DNA of 64,000 nt from Zasmidium citrigriseum. Lineage: Eukaryota > Ascomycota > Dothideomycetes > Mycosphaerellales > Mycosphaerellaceae. The notes under the pieces are model-generated. The model had not been told where the DNA came from. It was given only the letters and a program-made list of their open reading frames with translations, and ran no database searches. Both the position numbers and the translations under genes were made by a program. The stretch is from positions 434,001 through 498,000 of the forward strand of contig NHNW01000003.1 in the NCBI GenBank assembly GCA_002786025.1, written 5' to 3'. Below, in pieces: positions 44,369-56,057 of this stretch. How positions within the stretch are numbered: position 1 is the stretch's first letter; each line of letters begins with the position of its first letter.

Positions 44369-45340
44369 ATGACGATACTCATCACGGGTTCGAGCGGCAA
44401 GACTGCTGCGTATCTCGCGCAGATGCTCGCTGATGACGGCAAGCCTATCTTGGTGGCATCACGTTCGCCCAAGAAAGACGCCGCAAAGCCGACAGTCCGA
44501 TTCGATTGGCTTGGTGAGTCGACCTGGGAATCGCCGTTCTCTCATGAGCAGGCCCAGAAGTGGCCGATCTCAGCCATCTATCTCGTCTCGCCGGATATCG
44601 ATGACGCCAGAGCAAAGGTGATTCCGTTCGTCAAGTATGCGATGCAGAAGGGTGTCAAGCGTTTCGTCCTGCTGAGTGCCTGGGAAAATCCAGAAGGCGG
44701 TCCTCTACTGGGAGGAGCACATGCTGAGCTCAAAGCGTTGGGGCAGCAAGGCATCGAATGGGCGGTGCTGCGGCCGCACTTCTTCATGGGTACGCTCTGA
44801 ACTGCTTGTCAACGCCCCGGGCTCTTCGCTGACGTTGTCGCAGAGAACTTCTGCGAGAGCTACCACCTGGACACCATCAAATCAGAAGGCAAGATCTATA
44901 CTGCTGCCGAGGATGGCAGAAAGCCTTTCATCTCAGCCAAAGATATCGCTGCCGTCGCCCGTCAAGCTTTGATCGATGACAAACCTCATTGCAGAGACTA
45001 CATCATCACGGGCGGTGAATCTTTGAGCTACGCAGACGTAAGTTTCAGCGTAGAGTTCAAGTTTGGAATGTACACTCACAAAGAGACTCAGGTGGCGACT
45101 ATCTTCACTGAAGTCCTTGGCCGAAACGTCGAGCATGTCAGGCTCAGCAGAGACGACTTGAAGAAGCTGCTCATGAAGTACGGCATGGACGAGCCGATGG
45201 CCGATTACATGGCAGAGTTGGACGTGAGAGTCTCGAAAGGGGAAGGCGAGAACCCAACGGAGAACGTCAAAGCCATCACGGGTCAGTCGCCGCGGACATT
45301 CCGCGACTTCGTTGCCGACAATAAGGCTCTGTGGAGTTAA
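44369..45340 (+). CDS. NmrA/ergot-alkaloid-dehydrogenase-like NAD(P)-binding protein
   Basis: Exons 44369-44789, 44844-45037 and 45092-45340 (54-nt introns) give 287 residues. The start at 44369 places the nucleotide-binding loop ILITGSSGKTAAYLAQML at the very N-terminus, as in atypical SDR/NmrA proteins. GVKRFVLLSAWENPEGGP, the active-site-like segment of this group, lies near residue 95, and FISAKDIAAVARQALID is the conserved late helix. Festuclavine/agroclavine dehydrogenase-type enzymes share this form, reducing imines in alkaloid pathways. Many homologues outside clusters have no known substrate, and no ergot genes are nearby. Confidence 0.82.
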
Positions 45341-45693
45341 TCGACGGGATGTTGGTTGGGCAGATTGATGTTGAGGACGGAGACCGCTTCCAACGCGTCT
45401 TTGAGGAGAAGGGAAATTTGAGTGGTCTGAGAATCTTGCACTAGCAGTTTTTAGCGCTAGCCGCATGGCTTGTATTGTCTCAGCATCCTCCCTTGCCACA
45501 TCCCTGCTTTCATTCACTTCATCTGAGGTCATCACAAGACATCAGCAATCCTTGGCAAGAGACATGAGTCTACTGATCCTATACGTGCGTTTCAAGTCCC
45601 AAAAGATAGGCTGCCACCACGCCACATGACGACACCATCTATTCGGCGTAATTCAGTGCCTACGGAGACGCCATGAGGCGTTAAGTCCGAGGA
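45341..45693. other. Intergenic, 353 bp
   Basis: No gene. It contains another AGCGCTAG motif (near 45454), as in the 27-28 kb cluster. Confidence 0.4.
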
Positions 45694-46959
45694 ATGTTTC
45701 CGATATCAGTTCTTCGTCGCTCACCACTCAAGACTCAAAGCTGGAAAGGTGCGCCGAGGGCGATAAAACGAAGCATGGCCACATCAGTGTCGATCAAGGA
45801 CCTGCTCTCTCGGAATCCAGATCCATTGACAGCCAAAGCCCATCATGTAGGCAATCCACCCACGGCATTCAAGAATCCATGGCCATCATACCAACAGCCC
45901 GATGGAGGGAGGCTTGAGATCTTCAAAATGAGATTCGGCAACCATCCCGAGAAGAACTTCGTACCAGTGCCCGAAGGTCCGAATGGCACACGCTCCGACG
46001 AACTGGTGAAAGTGCTTAAACCAACCTGGGGAGTCGATCAGAGAGACAAACTGCGAGCAACTTGGATCGGTCATGCTTCGTGGCTAGTCGAAACTCCTGT
46101 GGCTGAGGATGCTGAGCGAGGAGTGAGGATCTTATTCGATCCGGTCTTCAGCGAGAGGACGTCACCATTTAGCTTTGCTGGACCAAAGAGGTACACACCC
46201 ACGCCGTGCACTCTGGAGGGATTGCCTGATGTCGACATTGTATGTATATCGCACAATCATTACGACCATCTGGATATTGAGAGCGTAAAGCCGCTGTACG
46301 AGAGACGAAAGGGAAAGATCCACTTCTTCGTCGCCCTGAACAACAAACAATGGTTCCTCGATCACGTTGGATGTCGCACAGAGGAAGTCACAGAACTGGA
46401 TTGGTGGGAAACACGAGAAGCAAACGTACCTGGACTCGGCTCTGTCCAACTCACCTGCTGTCCAGCACAACATACATCTGGACGAACGATCTGGGACGGT
46501 AATAAGGCACTCTGGTGCTCATGGGCTCTACAAACGGCGAGTGACAAGAGGCTCTACTTTGCTGGCGACACAGCATATCAAACACTTGGCTCACCATCAC
46601 CATGCCCAGCTTTCTCGCAGATAGGACAAGACCTTGGTCCCTTCGATCTTGCCTTGCTCCCAATCGGCTTGTACAGTCCGATGAACTTTGCGTCGACGGT
46701 ACATGTGCACCCAGAGCAGACCTTTGAGATTCATAAAGCTATCAGGTCTAAGCTTAGTATTGGGATGCACTACGGGACTGTACGCGGTGGTCTGTCGGGA
46801 GTGTTCGAGCCGGTAACTGATCCTCCACGGCGATGGCGTGAAGCAGCGGACAAGGAAGGGGTGTGGTGCGGAGGCGGTGTTGAAGGAAAGGGATCGCCAG
46901 CGGATGTCGAAAAAGGCGGAGCAGGATTGTGCCACGTCGGAGAGACAGTCGCTGTTTGA
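45694..46959 (+). CDS. NAPE-PLD-like metallo-beta-lactamase-fold hydrolase
   Basis: A single exon encodes 421 residues. The metal-binding signature HNHYDH is at residues 187-192 (CISHNHYDHLD), preceded by the GHASWLVET and ILFDPVFSERTSP strands typical of the NAPE-PLD/UlaG-like branch. Later come CCPAQHTSGR, FAGDTAY (bridging Asp) and GMHYGT (last His). Human NAPE-PLD cleaves N-acyl-phosphatidylethanolamines; fungal homologues are mostly annotated Zn-dependent hydrolases of unknown substrate. The N-terminus (ISVLRRSPLKTQSWKGAPRA) is basic and may be a mitochondrial presequence, with Met28 as an alternative start. Confidence 0.9.
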   Translation: MFPISVLRRSPLKTQSWKGAPRAIKRSMATSVSIKDLLSRNPDPLTAKAHHVGNPPTAFKNPWPSYQQPDGGRLEIFKMRFGNHPEKNFVPVPEGPNGTRSDELVKVLKPTWGVDQRDKLRATWIGHASWLVETPVAEDAERGVRILFDPVFSERTSPFSFAGPKRYTPTPCTLEGLPDVDIVCISHNHYDHLDIESVKPLYERRKGKIHFFVALNNKQWFLDHVGCRTEEVTELDWWETREANVPGLGSVQLTCCPAQHTSGRTIWDGNKALWCSWALQTASDKRLYFAGDTAYQTLGSPSPCPAFSQIGQDLGPFDLALLPIGLYSPMNFASTVHVHPEQTFEIHKAIRSKLSIGMHYGTVRGGLSGVFEPVTDPPRRWREAADKEGVWCGGGVEGKGSPADVEKGGAGLCHVGETVAV

Positions 46960-47860
46960 GGGCAGCATCGAACCTGACACCAGCATTGATCTCTCCCCGA
47001 ATGCTCTCTTCCAGAGACACCCCGATGTGGTGCAACCCTGAGTGGCTCTACACCGTTATTCGGTGAGCAGAATTCAAGCCCAGTCTCGAACGATCAACAA
47101 TACAAAACGGACCATCCATCACGATCCTCCAACACTCCGAAGCAGGACGAGGGCGAAAGAATAAGTCCCTCGCAAACGTCCTCCGACCCCTGGCGTTCTG
47201 GGTGGGCCATGAAGTTCACTTAAACACAACTTGAAACTCATTGGCCCACCGGCATTGAACGGATCAGGTCTGGTACAGGTGAGCTCAAGGAAGTACTTGT
47301 CTTGTCCCGCATGTCGAGGATCTTGCCAGAGATCACAGTCCGTCTCCAAGCCCAGGTTCATGATTGTGAAGGCGCACGGCTTGACCTGCCGGCCCCATCT
47401 GACGCCGTGAGCGGTGGAAAATTCGTACGGGGTTGATGCGAGCGGCGAGCCGCCGTCGGTCCTGGGTGTCTAGGCCAATATGTACTGGTCGGTCGTCTCT
47501 CTAATGATCTCTTATTATGATGCCTCTTAAAAGGCTTCTTCAGCTCTTGGTTCTCTGATCAAGGCAACGAAGTGGTCTCCAGCACAAGTGAGAACTTGTT
47601 CGCTCGCTGAGATCGATGAAGTCAGTAGATGATCTTCAGACCTGTTCGACGTTCTAGGGGCTTATTGTCAAGGACGTCGCACCAGCATACAGGGTGACTT
47701 TTAAAAAGAGCCACGGTATGTTGTGGCCGTTGTCTACGATCCCCAGAAGTGTCGATGTTTGCAAGTTGATCAACCGCATGTTGGGTACCTCAGGGAGTCT
47801 CGTTGCAGAAGAGAACAAGCGTCAATATCATTGGGTATCATATGCATAAATCATCAGCCA
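46960..47860. other. Intergenic with an open minus-strand frame
   Basis: A protein-like minus frame runs from about 47475 to the stop at 47119 (noted separately). The remaining sequence shows no gene, repeat or RNA. Confidence 0.45.
47119..47475 (-). pseudogene. Protein-like open frame without upstream ATG
   Basis: About 118 codons read openly, including DGGSPLASTPYEFSTAHGVR, VKPCAFTIMNLGLETDCDLW and KYFLELTCTRPDPFNAGGP. The first ATG comes only at 47361, giving 80 residues. A CTAG stands directly before the open stretch and could be an intron acceptor, but no upstream exon is visible. I treat it as a possible gene remnant or a terminal exon; no family is recognised. Confidence 0.3.
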
Positions 47861-48991
47861 TCAAAACTCCAGCTCTTCCACCTCCATACCACACTCAACA
47901 CAGCTCTTCTTGGTCATGCCAGTCTCCGGATCCTCAACAGATCGTCCCCATTCATGTTCATGCTTTGTCCTCCCTATCGTGTCGCCAAACTCTCCGCCAC
48001 CACCACCCCTCGCCCGCTTATAAGCATCCACTCTCGTCCTCTTTTTCAGCTCCTGTAACTTATTCTTGAACTTCTTCTCCTTCATATCCTTCTTGTGCTG
48101 CGTTCTCCTCTCGAACTCCTCATCAAGCTTCTCCGCAGATCCCCACTTCCTTTCACTGAAAGCGTAGTCTTCGACTTGATATCGGAGGTAGAGCATCATG
48201 TCGTGGAAAGTGGCTTTGTGAGGGTTGGGTTTCTTGAGATGGGGTAATAACTCTGTGTCTTTCAGTTCCGGATCCGTCAGGAGGTAGTCCTCCTTGGCTT
48301 CGGTCTTGGTCAAGAGACTGTATTTCTCCGGGTATTTCTCCTTGCAGGTATTGCAGACTTGACAGTTCAGCAGCTCGTCCCACTGCCAGTCAATCTCCAA
48401 AGTGCCACACTCCCTGCACTTCTTCCTGTTCTGTTCCAATACTGACAGACCTGGCTCATATGGACCTGATCTCGCGTCTCGCATTCTACGTTGTAGTTGC
48501 TGTTGTTCCCATTCCCTCAGACTCATATTCGCCGGCTTGCCCTCCCCAGGCGCATGTAACGTCTTGTTATGCGGATCATCTTCATGAGTCATGAAGCCAC
48601 CCTTTGTATCTGTCATCTTGCTGAAGTCATACTCGACAAACTTCTGGAACTTCCGCGCTGCCCGGATCCCAGTGTCTTGCGACTGGGCAAGGCCATTGTT
48701 GCTGTTGGGTGCGTTGGAGGAGCTATTGCGAGCATCTCGGCTCGAAGTGGGTACATCTCGGGTTGCTATGGCGGCATGTGATCGTTTCTGGCCAGCGATT
48801 GGTAGCGGTGCTGCTCCTGTAGGTCTTGAGGGCGCAGCCTTGCTGGCAGCGGCTTCTTGCTGCGTTCGGAGCGCTTTGGCTCGCAGGCGGTTCTCTTCCA
48901 TGCGGCGGACCTGCTCAGGAGTGATGGGCGACTTGTTGATCGCTGGCGCCGGCCGCGCTGGAGGAGTCTTGGGTCGCTCTGTTCCCGCCAT
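47861..48991 (-). CDS. RAD14: DNA repair protein RAD14/XPA
   Basis: A single exon encodes 376 residues from the start MAGTERPKTP (48991), preferred over MLFK four codons earlier. The XPA zinc finger is exact: C192-x2-C195-x17-C213-x2-C216 (CRECGTLEIDWQW...CQVCNTC). It is followed by the XPA C-terminal domain, LLTKTEAKEDYLLTDPEL and LPHLKKPNPH...MMLYLRYQVEDYA, the DNA-binding part. The N-terminal half is disordered and basic, with a coiled EENRLRAKALRTQQEA segment. RAD14/XPA recognises and verifies damaged DNA with RPA and organises the nucleotide-excision-repair incision complex. The end CVECGMEVEELEF is the common fungal C-terminus. Confidence 0.95.
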   Translation of the reverse strand: MAGTERPKTPPARPAPAINKSPITPEQVRRMEENRLRAKALRTQQEAAASKAAPSRPTGAAPLPIAGQKRSHAAIATRDVPTSSRDARNSSSNAPNSNNGLAQSQDTGIRAARKFQKFVEYDFSKMTDTKGGFMTHEDDPHNKTLHAPGEGKPANMSLREWEQQQLQRRMRDARSGPYEPGLSVLEQNRKKCRECGTLEIDWQWDELLNCQVCNTCKEKYPEKYSLLTKTEAKEDYLLTDPELKDTELLPHLKKPNPHKATFHDMMLYLRYQVEDYAFSERKWGSAEKLDEEFERRTQHKKDMKEKKFKNKLQELKKRTRVDAYKRARGGGGGEFGDTIGRTKHEHEWGRSVEDPETGMTKKSCVECGMEVEELEF

Positions 48992-50672
48992 CTTGAACAG
49001 CACCTGTGTGTATGGAAAGACGGAAGCGCATGAAGTTGGTCGTCGAGCAGTGGCGATGATGTAGGCACCTGCTTATTCATTAAAGCGGACCTGGCTCCGG
49101 CGCAGGCTTCAGGAAGGAAGCATACCTTCGCTCCACTTCACTTCACACGCTGTCACATGTTTCCACGCATCCCTACTCCAATCGTTTCCCTGCGGAGCTC
49201 ACCACCCTGTGCTCGTCTCTCATGTGTCTCCTAATGACGAAGACTTGAGAGACTTCCACACGTCCGCGGAAGTTGGCCTGACGCCGCGTCTCGAACCTCA
49301 CTCCTTTCCTTTCCAACTTTCTTCCGCTCTCTCGGCATCATATCGACCGATGCCATCGACTTCACGACATGCACCAGACGACGTCGTTCTCGATGCGAGA
49401 TGCAACTGCCGATGCAGCAATGCCGCCTCAATTTGCATTGCTGCCCAAGGGTCAATTCGCAGCGAATGATGGCTCAAAGGTGCGCTATCCGAAAGCGCTG
49501 ACGCAACTCCCGAGCCGGTTAATATATGTGACTCCAGGTCATACATGTAAGTCTTCATGCAAACTTTGCGCCTACGCTGTTAGCTTGGGTTGTTTCGTGC
49601 CTTATTCCGGGCTCTTGGTACTCCATATTGATCTGCGATAGGATGCTTGCGAGCGACTGGCGTGTTTCCATTCTCCCGGATGCGATGCCAGGGCATCGGC
49701 AGCCTCCCGTAAATGGCTCTTCTCGAATGCCGTGTCTCAGACCAGCATTTCCGCTCCCTGGAATCGATGCCGTGTCGAATCCTCCCTCAGTTTTGCCGGC
49801 CACGACTGCCTTGACCTGAAACGCGGAATTGGGTGTCCAAGGAGTGATATTCCTCCAGACGGCCTTCTTAAGGCAGTCTCTCCGAGCCGCAACCACATGT
49901 TCCTGCTCATGCCCTTCCACAGCACCGAATGCTGGGCGGTCATGAGACAACCCCCTTTCCGGCTGTCCAATAGGTCTGACCAACGGCAATCGAAGTCGGT
50001 GCAAAATATGACCAAAAGCACTACACAACACAAATCGTTCGGCAGCTTTGATCATACAACTGATCGCAGACTTGAGATCGACAGGCTCTCGAAGTCTATG
50101 CTTAGTAGGCATCGTTCCTACAGTAGTCTGCCTACAAGCACACGGATCGCTTCGATCCGTCGATTTGGCACTAGCCTCTTGCTCATTCCCCGTGCAAGCG
50201 AGTCTCGCTAGAACCTCCCGCGATTATGAGTCTTCGAGATGCTCAATCCCTGTACGAGACATGCGAACGGAATCATGAACCCATCGTTCGCCATCTGCCA
50301 AGCACTTATCAAGATAGAGAATCGATCTTTTGACAAAGCTGGCTATATGGCCGGTCACCGAACAATTCCCGAAGCATCAATGATGGAACAGATGGAGGCG
50401 AGAACGCTCTTCTTAGCGGTTGCTTGCTGCCCAACCCAGAAAGCAACCGCACGTCCTCGGCGCCCTGCCTACGTATTTCGAAGACCAATTGCGAAAGCCA
50501 CCTCAAGAATGAGAATCTGAAGTGCTTTCAAATGAGGTAGGCTTCATCTCAGCATCATGAGAGCTACTGCCTGCCTGGAATACTCGACTCTTTGCGAACG
50601 CAGCCCCCAACGAAACCATCATACGAGAAAGACTTCCATCCCGACCTCCGACATCGAACTACCCCCGAAAGC
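48992..50672. other. Divergent intergenic region, 1.7 kb
   Basis: Lies between the starts of RAD14 (minus) and the large Zn2Cys6 gene (plus). ORFs up to 185 codons (49555-50112 minus) overlap ORFs on the other strand and show neither domain nor intron support. A long 5' leader of the regulator gene is likely. Confidence 0.45.
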
Positions 50673-53136
50673 ATGTCAGATGGCTGGTACTTTCCCTGGC
50701 AACCTCCACTGCAGCCCTATCCCGCCACTTTCTCAGAAGCATACACGCTTTCAGAAACGAATTGGCCGCCAGTCCATGATGTTGTCCAACCCAGCCAAAC
50801 GTGCTTTCCGGAAACGTTCTTCCCTTCCAATGCTCCCCAGTCGTTCTCAGTACAAGGTCAAGCGCACCTCACAAGTCCGATGAAAGTCGAGGACGCGAAT
50901 AACGTCAACGTTCCAAAGCAAAAGAAGGTCCGCGCAGTACAGGTATGTCCCACATGTTGTCGCCATGAACTACCGAACTGATCTACAGGCTTGCGAGGCA
51001 TGCAGATACCGCAAGCAGCGGTGCAACGAAGGCCTGCCATGTGCTTTCTGCAAAGAATACGGATTGGAATGCACTTACCGATCAGGCAGTCCCAACAAGT
51101 ATCTGTTCCCGAAAATCAGCCTTCCATCGACAAGAGAGCTGACTTCGTTGAGGTTTGACAAGATTGTGGACTTCATGGTGACCTGGATGTCGACACATTC
51201 GGACGGACTCTCGGCCTTGGCAGAGAAGATGGACGGCTTTGAGATCCTGCTTCAAAGGGCTGAGAAGATGTATGCCCAAGCAGAGTCAACCAGAACCTCT
51301 CCAGTCTCGACTCCCAACCTTCCGAGAAGCCTCGAAGGACCTCGAAACAAGCAACACAGACGAAGAAACGCTTGGGCAGAGGTCACGCAGTGGCCAACGG
51401 TAATCCAGCATCTTTCAACGGCTGGTCTTCACCTTGACAAGGACTATCTCATGTGCGCGGAAGACCGGCCGGTCCTCCAAATACGTCCAAATACCTCCGT
51501 CGAGCATGAACATACAGAAGCCGAACAACGCTCACTCCCAGAAAAGTGCAGCGTTTGTAAAGCGACTCTCCAAGTCACAACCTGCTCAATTCCAATGCAC
51601 TTGAACGCCGGCACAATAAGGCCCATCTTCGAAAGCTTTCTCGAGTGCTTGGATACTTTCCATTCATTTTTGGACCGCCAGCAGCTGCGGACCCTGTTCC
51701 GTCCTTTCGTCCAAACTCACGGCATTCCTGAATGCCATGACGGCGAGACCGGTGCTCCAGATGGCTTCAACGAAGAACCACCTTCGAAACGCCGCAAGAT
51801 CGAAACCACGCCCTTAGTCTACGAGGGTCGTAGAGTTCAGCGATCACCAGAGAACGCTCTAATTCTGATCTGTATCGCACTCGGAGAGGTCGTTTCGCAC
51901 GCTGGGCCACTTCCAAGCACCTCAGAGCCATTGGCACCATTCACGTACAGCCCAGAATACGATGCTCTGCGACCTATTCCTGGGATCGGCTACTTTGCCA
52001 AAGCTATCGACATTATCGGAGATCACATGGACGGTCACGATTTAATCCACGCCCAACTGTTCCTACTTGCCGGATTGTACAAGGCACAGCTAGCCCGTGT
52101 GAAGGAGGCCTCCACTTGGTATGCACTCGCTGGACGTGCTCTCACTCATCTTATTCATCGACGGCACCTATTCGACGAGCAAGAGATGACAGTGCCTTCT
52201 ACCACCAGAGTAGTCCACTCCATTTCACCATACCGAAGCTCGAAAGATGATCTCATACTCCGTGCGGCGTGGGCCTGCTTGCTACTCGAAGATGAGATCC
52301 TGCCTGAGCTACACTTGCCTCGCAGTGGACTTGAGCACCTGCAAGACAAATTGTTACTACCGGTACCCACTGGTAGTGGCGTGAAGCAGAAGTGGCCAGG
52401 GGCGACTAGTGAAGAATTTGGACAACTGGTGTATACTGCACAGCTTCAACTACGCAGGATCGTCCATCAGTTCCAAACATCTTTGTTCTCGGAAGATTGC
52501 CTTGTCCTGTCTCTGGAGAGAGTCGTCGAGGCATTCAAGCACCATGCCGCGGCATTGCAGCAATGGCGAAGCCAGCTGGTCACTGATCTACGATGGGAGG
52601 ACCATGAACCATCTCCAAAAGACTTGGTTCTGGCCCAGCTAAGGCAACGATACTGGAACGCTAAGCTCGCGATTCTCCGGCCTTTCTTGTACTTCGCTCT
52701 GCACGGGCAGTCAACGAGCAGCCCAGCTTACGATTCTGAGACGACAGAACCTCGAAGTACAACGAACGTTCAAGATCACCTCCTCGCTGGCATCGCTTCA
52801 TTGAGTCGTAAAGCGAGCCAGAAAGAGATTCACAGCCTTGCTCAGCTGTGCATTGCTGCGGCGAAACAGAGTCTGAGGGCGTACGACGGCATTGAGGGGC
52901 GGCTTGTCGTGTCAAATGTGCAGCACGTTGCACATGAACAGTTCGAGAACTTCCTCATGCTCACAGTCGTGCTTCAAAGCCAACAATTCTCGGACTGCAT
53001 CACCTTCGAAGAACTCCAGCAAGATTTCGTGAAGACGAAAGGTTTCCTTGCAGAACTGTCTTCGATCTCACCGACTGCTGCGGTCGAGCATGGCATCCTC
53101 GAAGGCTTGAGCAAGTCGCTGGATCTTTCGAAATGA
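50673..53136 (+). CDS. Zn2Cys6 transcription factor, 805 aa
   Basis: Exons 50673-50942 and 50989-53136 (46-nt intron) give 805 residues. A 90-residue leader rich in Pro/Gln ends at KQKKVRAVQ. The zinc cluster then follows: C92-x2-C95-x6-C102-x5-C108-x2-C111-x6-C118 (ACEACRYRKQRCNEGLPCAF). The C-terminal side is the fungal-specific regulatory region: ENALILICIALGEV, FAKAIDIIGDHMDGHDLIHA and LAGRALTHLIHRR, where the middle homology region normally sits. A KRRKIE nuclear signal lies near residue 350. Its targets are unknown; neither neighbour is an obvious partner. Confidence 0.92.
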
Positions 53137-53889
53137 TTACACCACAATTGAGTTTGCGACATTTCTCATCAGGCGAGATTCTCATTCAAGCATCATTGCG
53201 ACTACGAAATCACGAAGAACCAATCATCGCCAAAATCGAGTCCATTCACTATCCACAGACTTTGTACCCTCGCCACGCAGCACCTCTTTCTGGGCAGTCG
53301 AGGACCTCAAATCATCACATGATTCCACCAGCCCAGACCTTTCATACGAAATCATCCGATGTCAATAGAGTGGCAGGGATTCTCCACATCGTTGCTGGTC
53401 TGGCAATTGGATGGCGGAGAACCTTGATCCCGGCCTGGTTGGGTTTGCGACCCTATTCTGGATACCTTGTTCGGACGCTTCGACTTTCTCCGTGTTCGTC
53501 TTTAGGGCATCGTCCGAACACACGGCGACGGAATCGACCAAGACCTGATCGCTCGTGTCGCTCGGTAGGTCGTTCTCCAATGAGGATGAGTCGCACTGGC
53601 CTTCATTTACGCTCTCCTCGCATGATGAAGGTCGGAGCGCTCACTCGATGTCAGACGCAACCCTTCGAGGGTATCAATAAACGTTTCCTGCCCCTTGCGA
53701 CCTCCGCTTCGCATCAAGGGAAATCTCACAGGGCACCCTTCACGGGTCGTCATGTCTCCTGACCCCGATGCCAATGTCTCCGCACCTCCATTGAAGACTT
53801 TATGGCTTCCGACTTGCTTCGTTTCCTTCCACCTCGCCTCCCCGTCAGCACAACTTCACCGATTGCTCTGAGCACGACCACCGCCTATC
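53137..53889. other. Intergenic, 753 bp
   Basis: No supported gene. A plus ORF at 53133-53762 overlaps the regulator stop and has Arg-rich composition typical of chance frames. Confidence 0.45.
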
Positions 53890-55116
53890 ATGGACAAGAT
53901 GGAGACCAACCAGGCTGGCGACAGCATCGCACGAGACTACCAAGATCAGAACGATGGCGTCAATGGCAAGCTGGATGAGAATGATCCCGAGAACATGTTG
54001 CGGCAGATCAAGACGTCTGGCACGGGGAGTGTCACCATCTCGTCGGACCTGTTCGAGAGGCTGTATCTTCAGCCTAAATTGGTTGGGCCTAAGATGAAGC
54101 ATCCACTCCAGAGCATGTTCGGGAATCCAACAGCATTGTATGTAATGGTTTGCCATTGTGAGTTGATCTTGTTGGCTGATGATTCATTGCAGGGGAATCA
54201 TGGGCTTTGAGATGTCTTTGATGCCCATTGTGATGCAGTTGATGGAATGGCGAGGAGCTGGTGCTTCGAGATCGGCGAACAAGTGAGTCTTTGTACTTCT
54301 GAGCGGTTTGTTTCTTGCTAACCTGGATCGAAGCGCCAATGTCATATTCTATGGCGGAGTGCTCATGTGGGTGGCTGGAATGCTCGAATTTGTTCTTGGC
54401 AATACATTTCCCTTCCTGGTCTTCATGTCGTTCGGTGAGTCACTCAGATCTGAAAGATGTCGAATACGAAGGTACTGACTGCATTGCAGGTAGCTTCTAC
54501 TGCAGCTACGGCGCCACCCTGATCCCGTGGTTTGCGACGTACCAATCGTTCTCTGATGATCCTCTTGGAGATCCCCTCGCCGGATTGACTAACGCCTCGT
54601 ACAACGCCAGCTATGGTATGAAGACCAACAAATGAAACTGAGCTTTGCTGACCCGAAACAGGCCACTACTGGGTCGTCTTCACAATTCTGATGTTCTTCT
54701 TCTTCATCTGCACCTTTCGAACCAACGTCGTCTTCGTGATCCTCTTCGCATTGATCGTTCCCGGTTGCGGATGCATTGCTGGAGTCTTCTATAATCTGGC
54801 CCTGGGCAAAGCTGATCAAGCTCACAACTGTCAAGTGGTAGGTCTCTCACAACTCCCTCACCTAGTCACAACTCAATGCTGACTTGAGTGATAGGCTGCC
54901 GGTGCCGTCCTCTTTGCAGCCAACATAGTAGGCTGGTATCTCTACGCAGCGCTCATCTTTCCCAGCGTGGACTTCCCCTTGGCTCTACCGCTTGGTGATC
55001 TGTCCACTGTCATCCCGTCCTTGACGGATCTGCGGAAGGGAAGCTCTGGGGGACGTCGATTGCCGCTTATGTCCATGCGCAAGAACAAGGCGTCGGACAT
55101 AGATGATGCTGTTTGA
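53890..55116 (+). CDS. GPR1/FUN34/YaaH family acetate transporter-like protein
   Basis: Six exons: 53890-54137, 54193-54282, 54334-54434, 54490-54615, 54662-54837, 54895-55116 (introns 46-57 nt) give 320 residues. After a 75-residue acidic cytoplasmic tail, the AceTr signature is seen in diverged form: HPLQSMFGNPTALGIMGFEM in place of the usual NPAPLGL. Six hydrophobic segments follow (VIFYGGVLMWVAGMLEFVLG, SFYCSYGATLIPWFA, VVFTILMFFFFICTF, VVFVILFALIVPGC, AAGAVLFAANIVGWYLYAAL). The family moves acetate or ammonium across the plasma membrane (yeast Ady2/Ato1, Aspergillus AcpA). The changed signature motif makes the substrate uncertain. Confidence 0.9.
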
Positions 55117-56057
55117 GCTCGGTCACAGCTTACCTGCGAAAGGAGAAGAGAAGGCGGAGTGCTGATCGATGATGGGAGGAAGTAATGGAGATCTGACTGA
55201 CGTTGGACGTCTTCGTTTGAAGACAGTCGAACATGTGTGTACTTGGCCCTACCTTGGCCCCCAATACCCCTGACGCCGATAGTATGTCATCTTACCATTC
55301 TTGTGCGAAGCAAAGTTTGGATTTCGATTGAATCAAATACAAAGCAAACTACGTGCTCAACAATACAAATTCAATCATCCTGGCATTTCAGAGCCTCACG
55401 TCCATGAGGGACCTGTCGCTCAACGAGTCCCATACGGAGAACCGCTCCAGGGGTTGCCTGATGTCCCGGAGGTGGGGCCTCCGGTCTGGCGGCCGCCACC
55501 GTCACCGCCACCCTTTTGAAAGATACGGTTGCTCATGGTATTGGTTAGGATGTTGTTGAAGTTTGATGTGTTCGTGTTTGTGAGGAGGTGTGAGTGTTGA
55601 AGTGTGTTGAGAAGTAGGAATTGTGGCTTCGATGGGGTCAATTTACATCCCAAGAGCCGAGCTATGGAATGGCTTGAGATGGCTTTCACGGATGTTAAAC
55701 GTCTTTGAAGGGACTACTTGCATGAGTGCAAGAGGTGTACAATGCTGTGATTTCTGCTGCAGCGATATGGTGCACGCTTCTTGTGAAAGATACCTCATTG
55801 CACGACCGCCTTTTCCCGCCTTCTTCGATGTTCCATACATGCACAGGGCGCATGCTACTTGGTGTCGTAGCGGTCATCGCAGCCGGTATGACAGCATCGC
55901 ACCTGCCGGGCGAAAGTGAAGTCGCAAGGCTGTGTCGCGGCAAGGCTTCTTTTCACAGATCAATAACGAAGAGAATTGGCAATCCATTGCCAAATCGAAA
56001 TCAAGAACTATCATGTGTTCCACAGATGCTATCTATCGCTCCCCACTCGAACAGCTA
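55117..56057. other. Intergenic with small Gly-rich ORF
   Basis: An 89-codon minus frame at 55420-55689 ends in a Gly-rich tail (FQKGGGDGGGRQTGGPTSG) encoded by a GC-rich block. Nothing else suggests a gene. The rest holds downstream sequence of the acetate-transporter-like gene. Confidence 0.4.

Noticed and set aside
49555..50112. 185-codon minus ORF upstream of the large Zn2Cys6 gene
   Set aside because: It overlaps equally long plus-strand ORFs and has no recognisable content.
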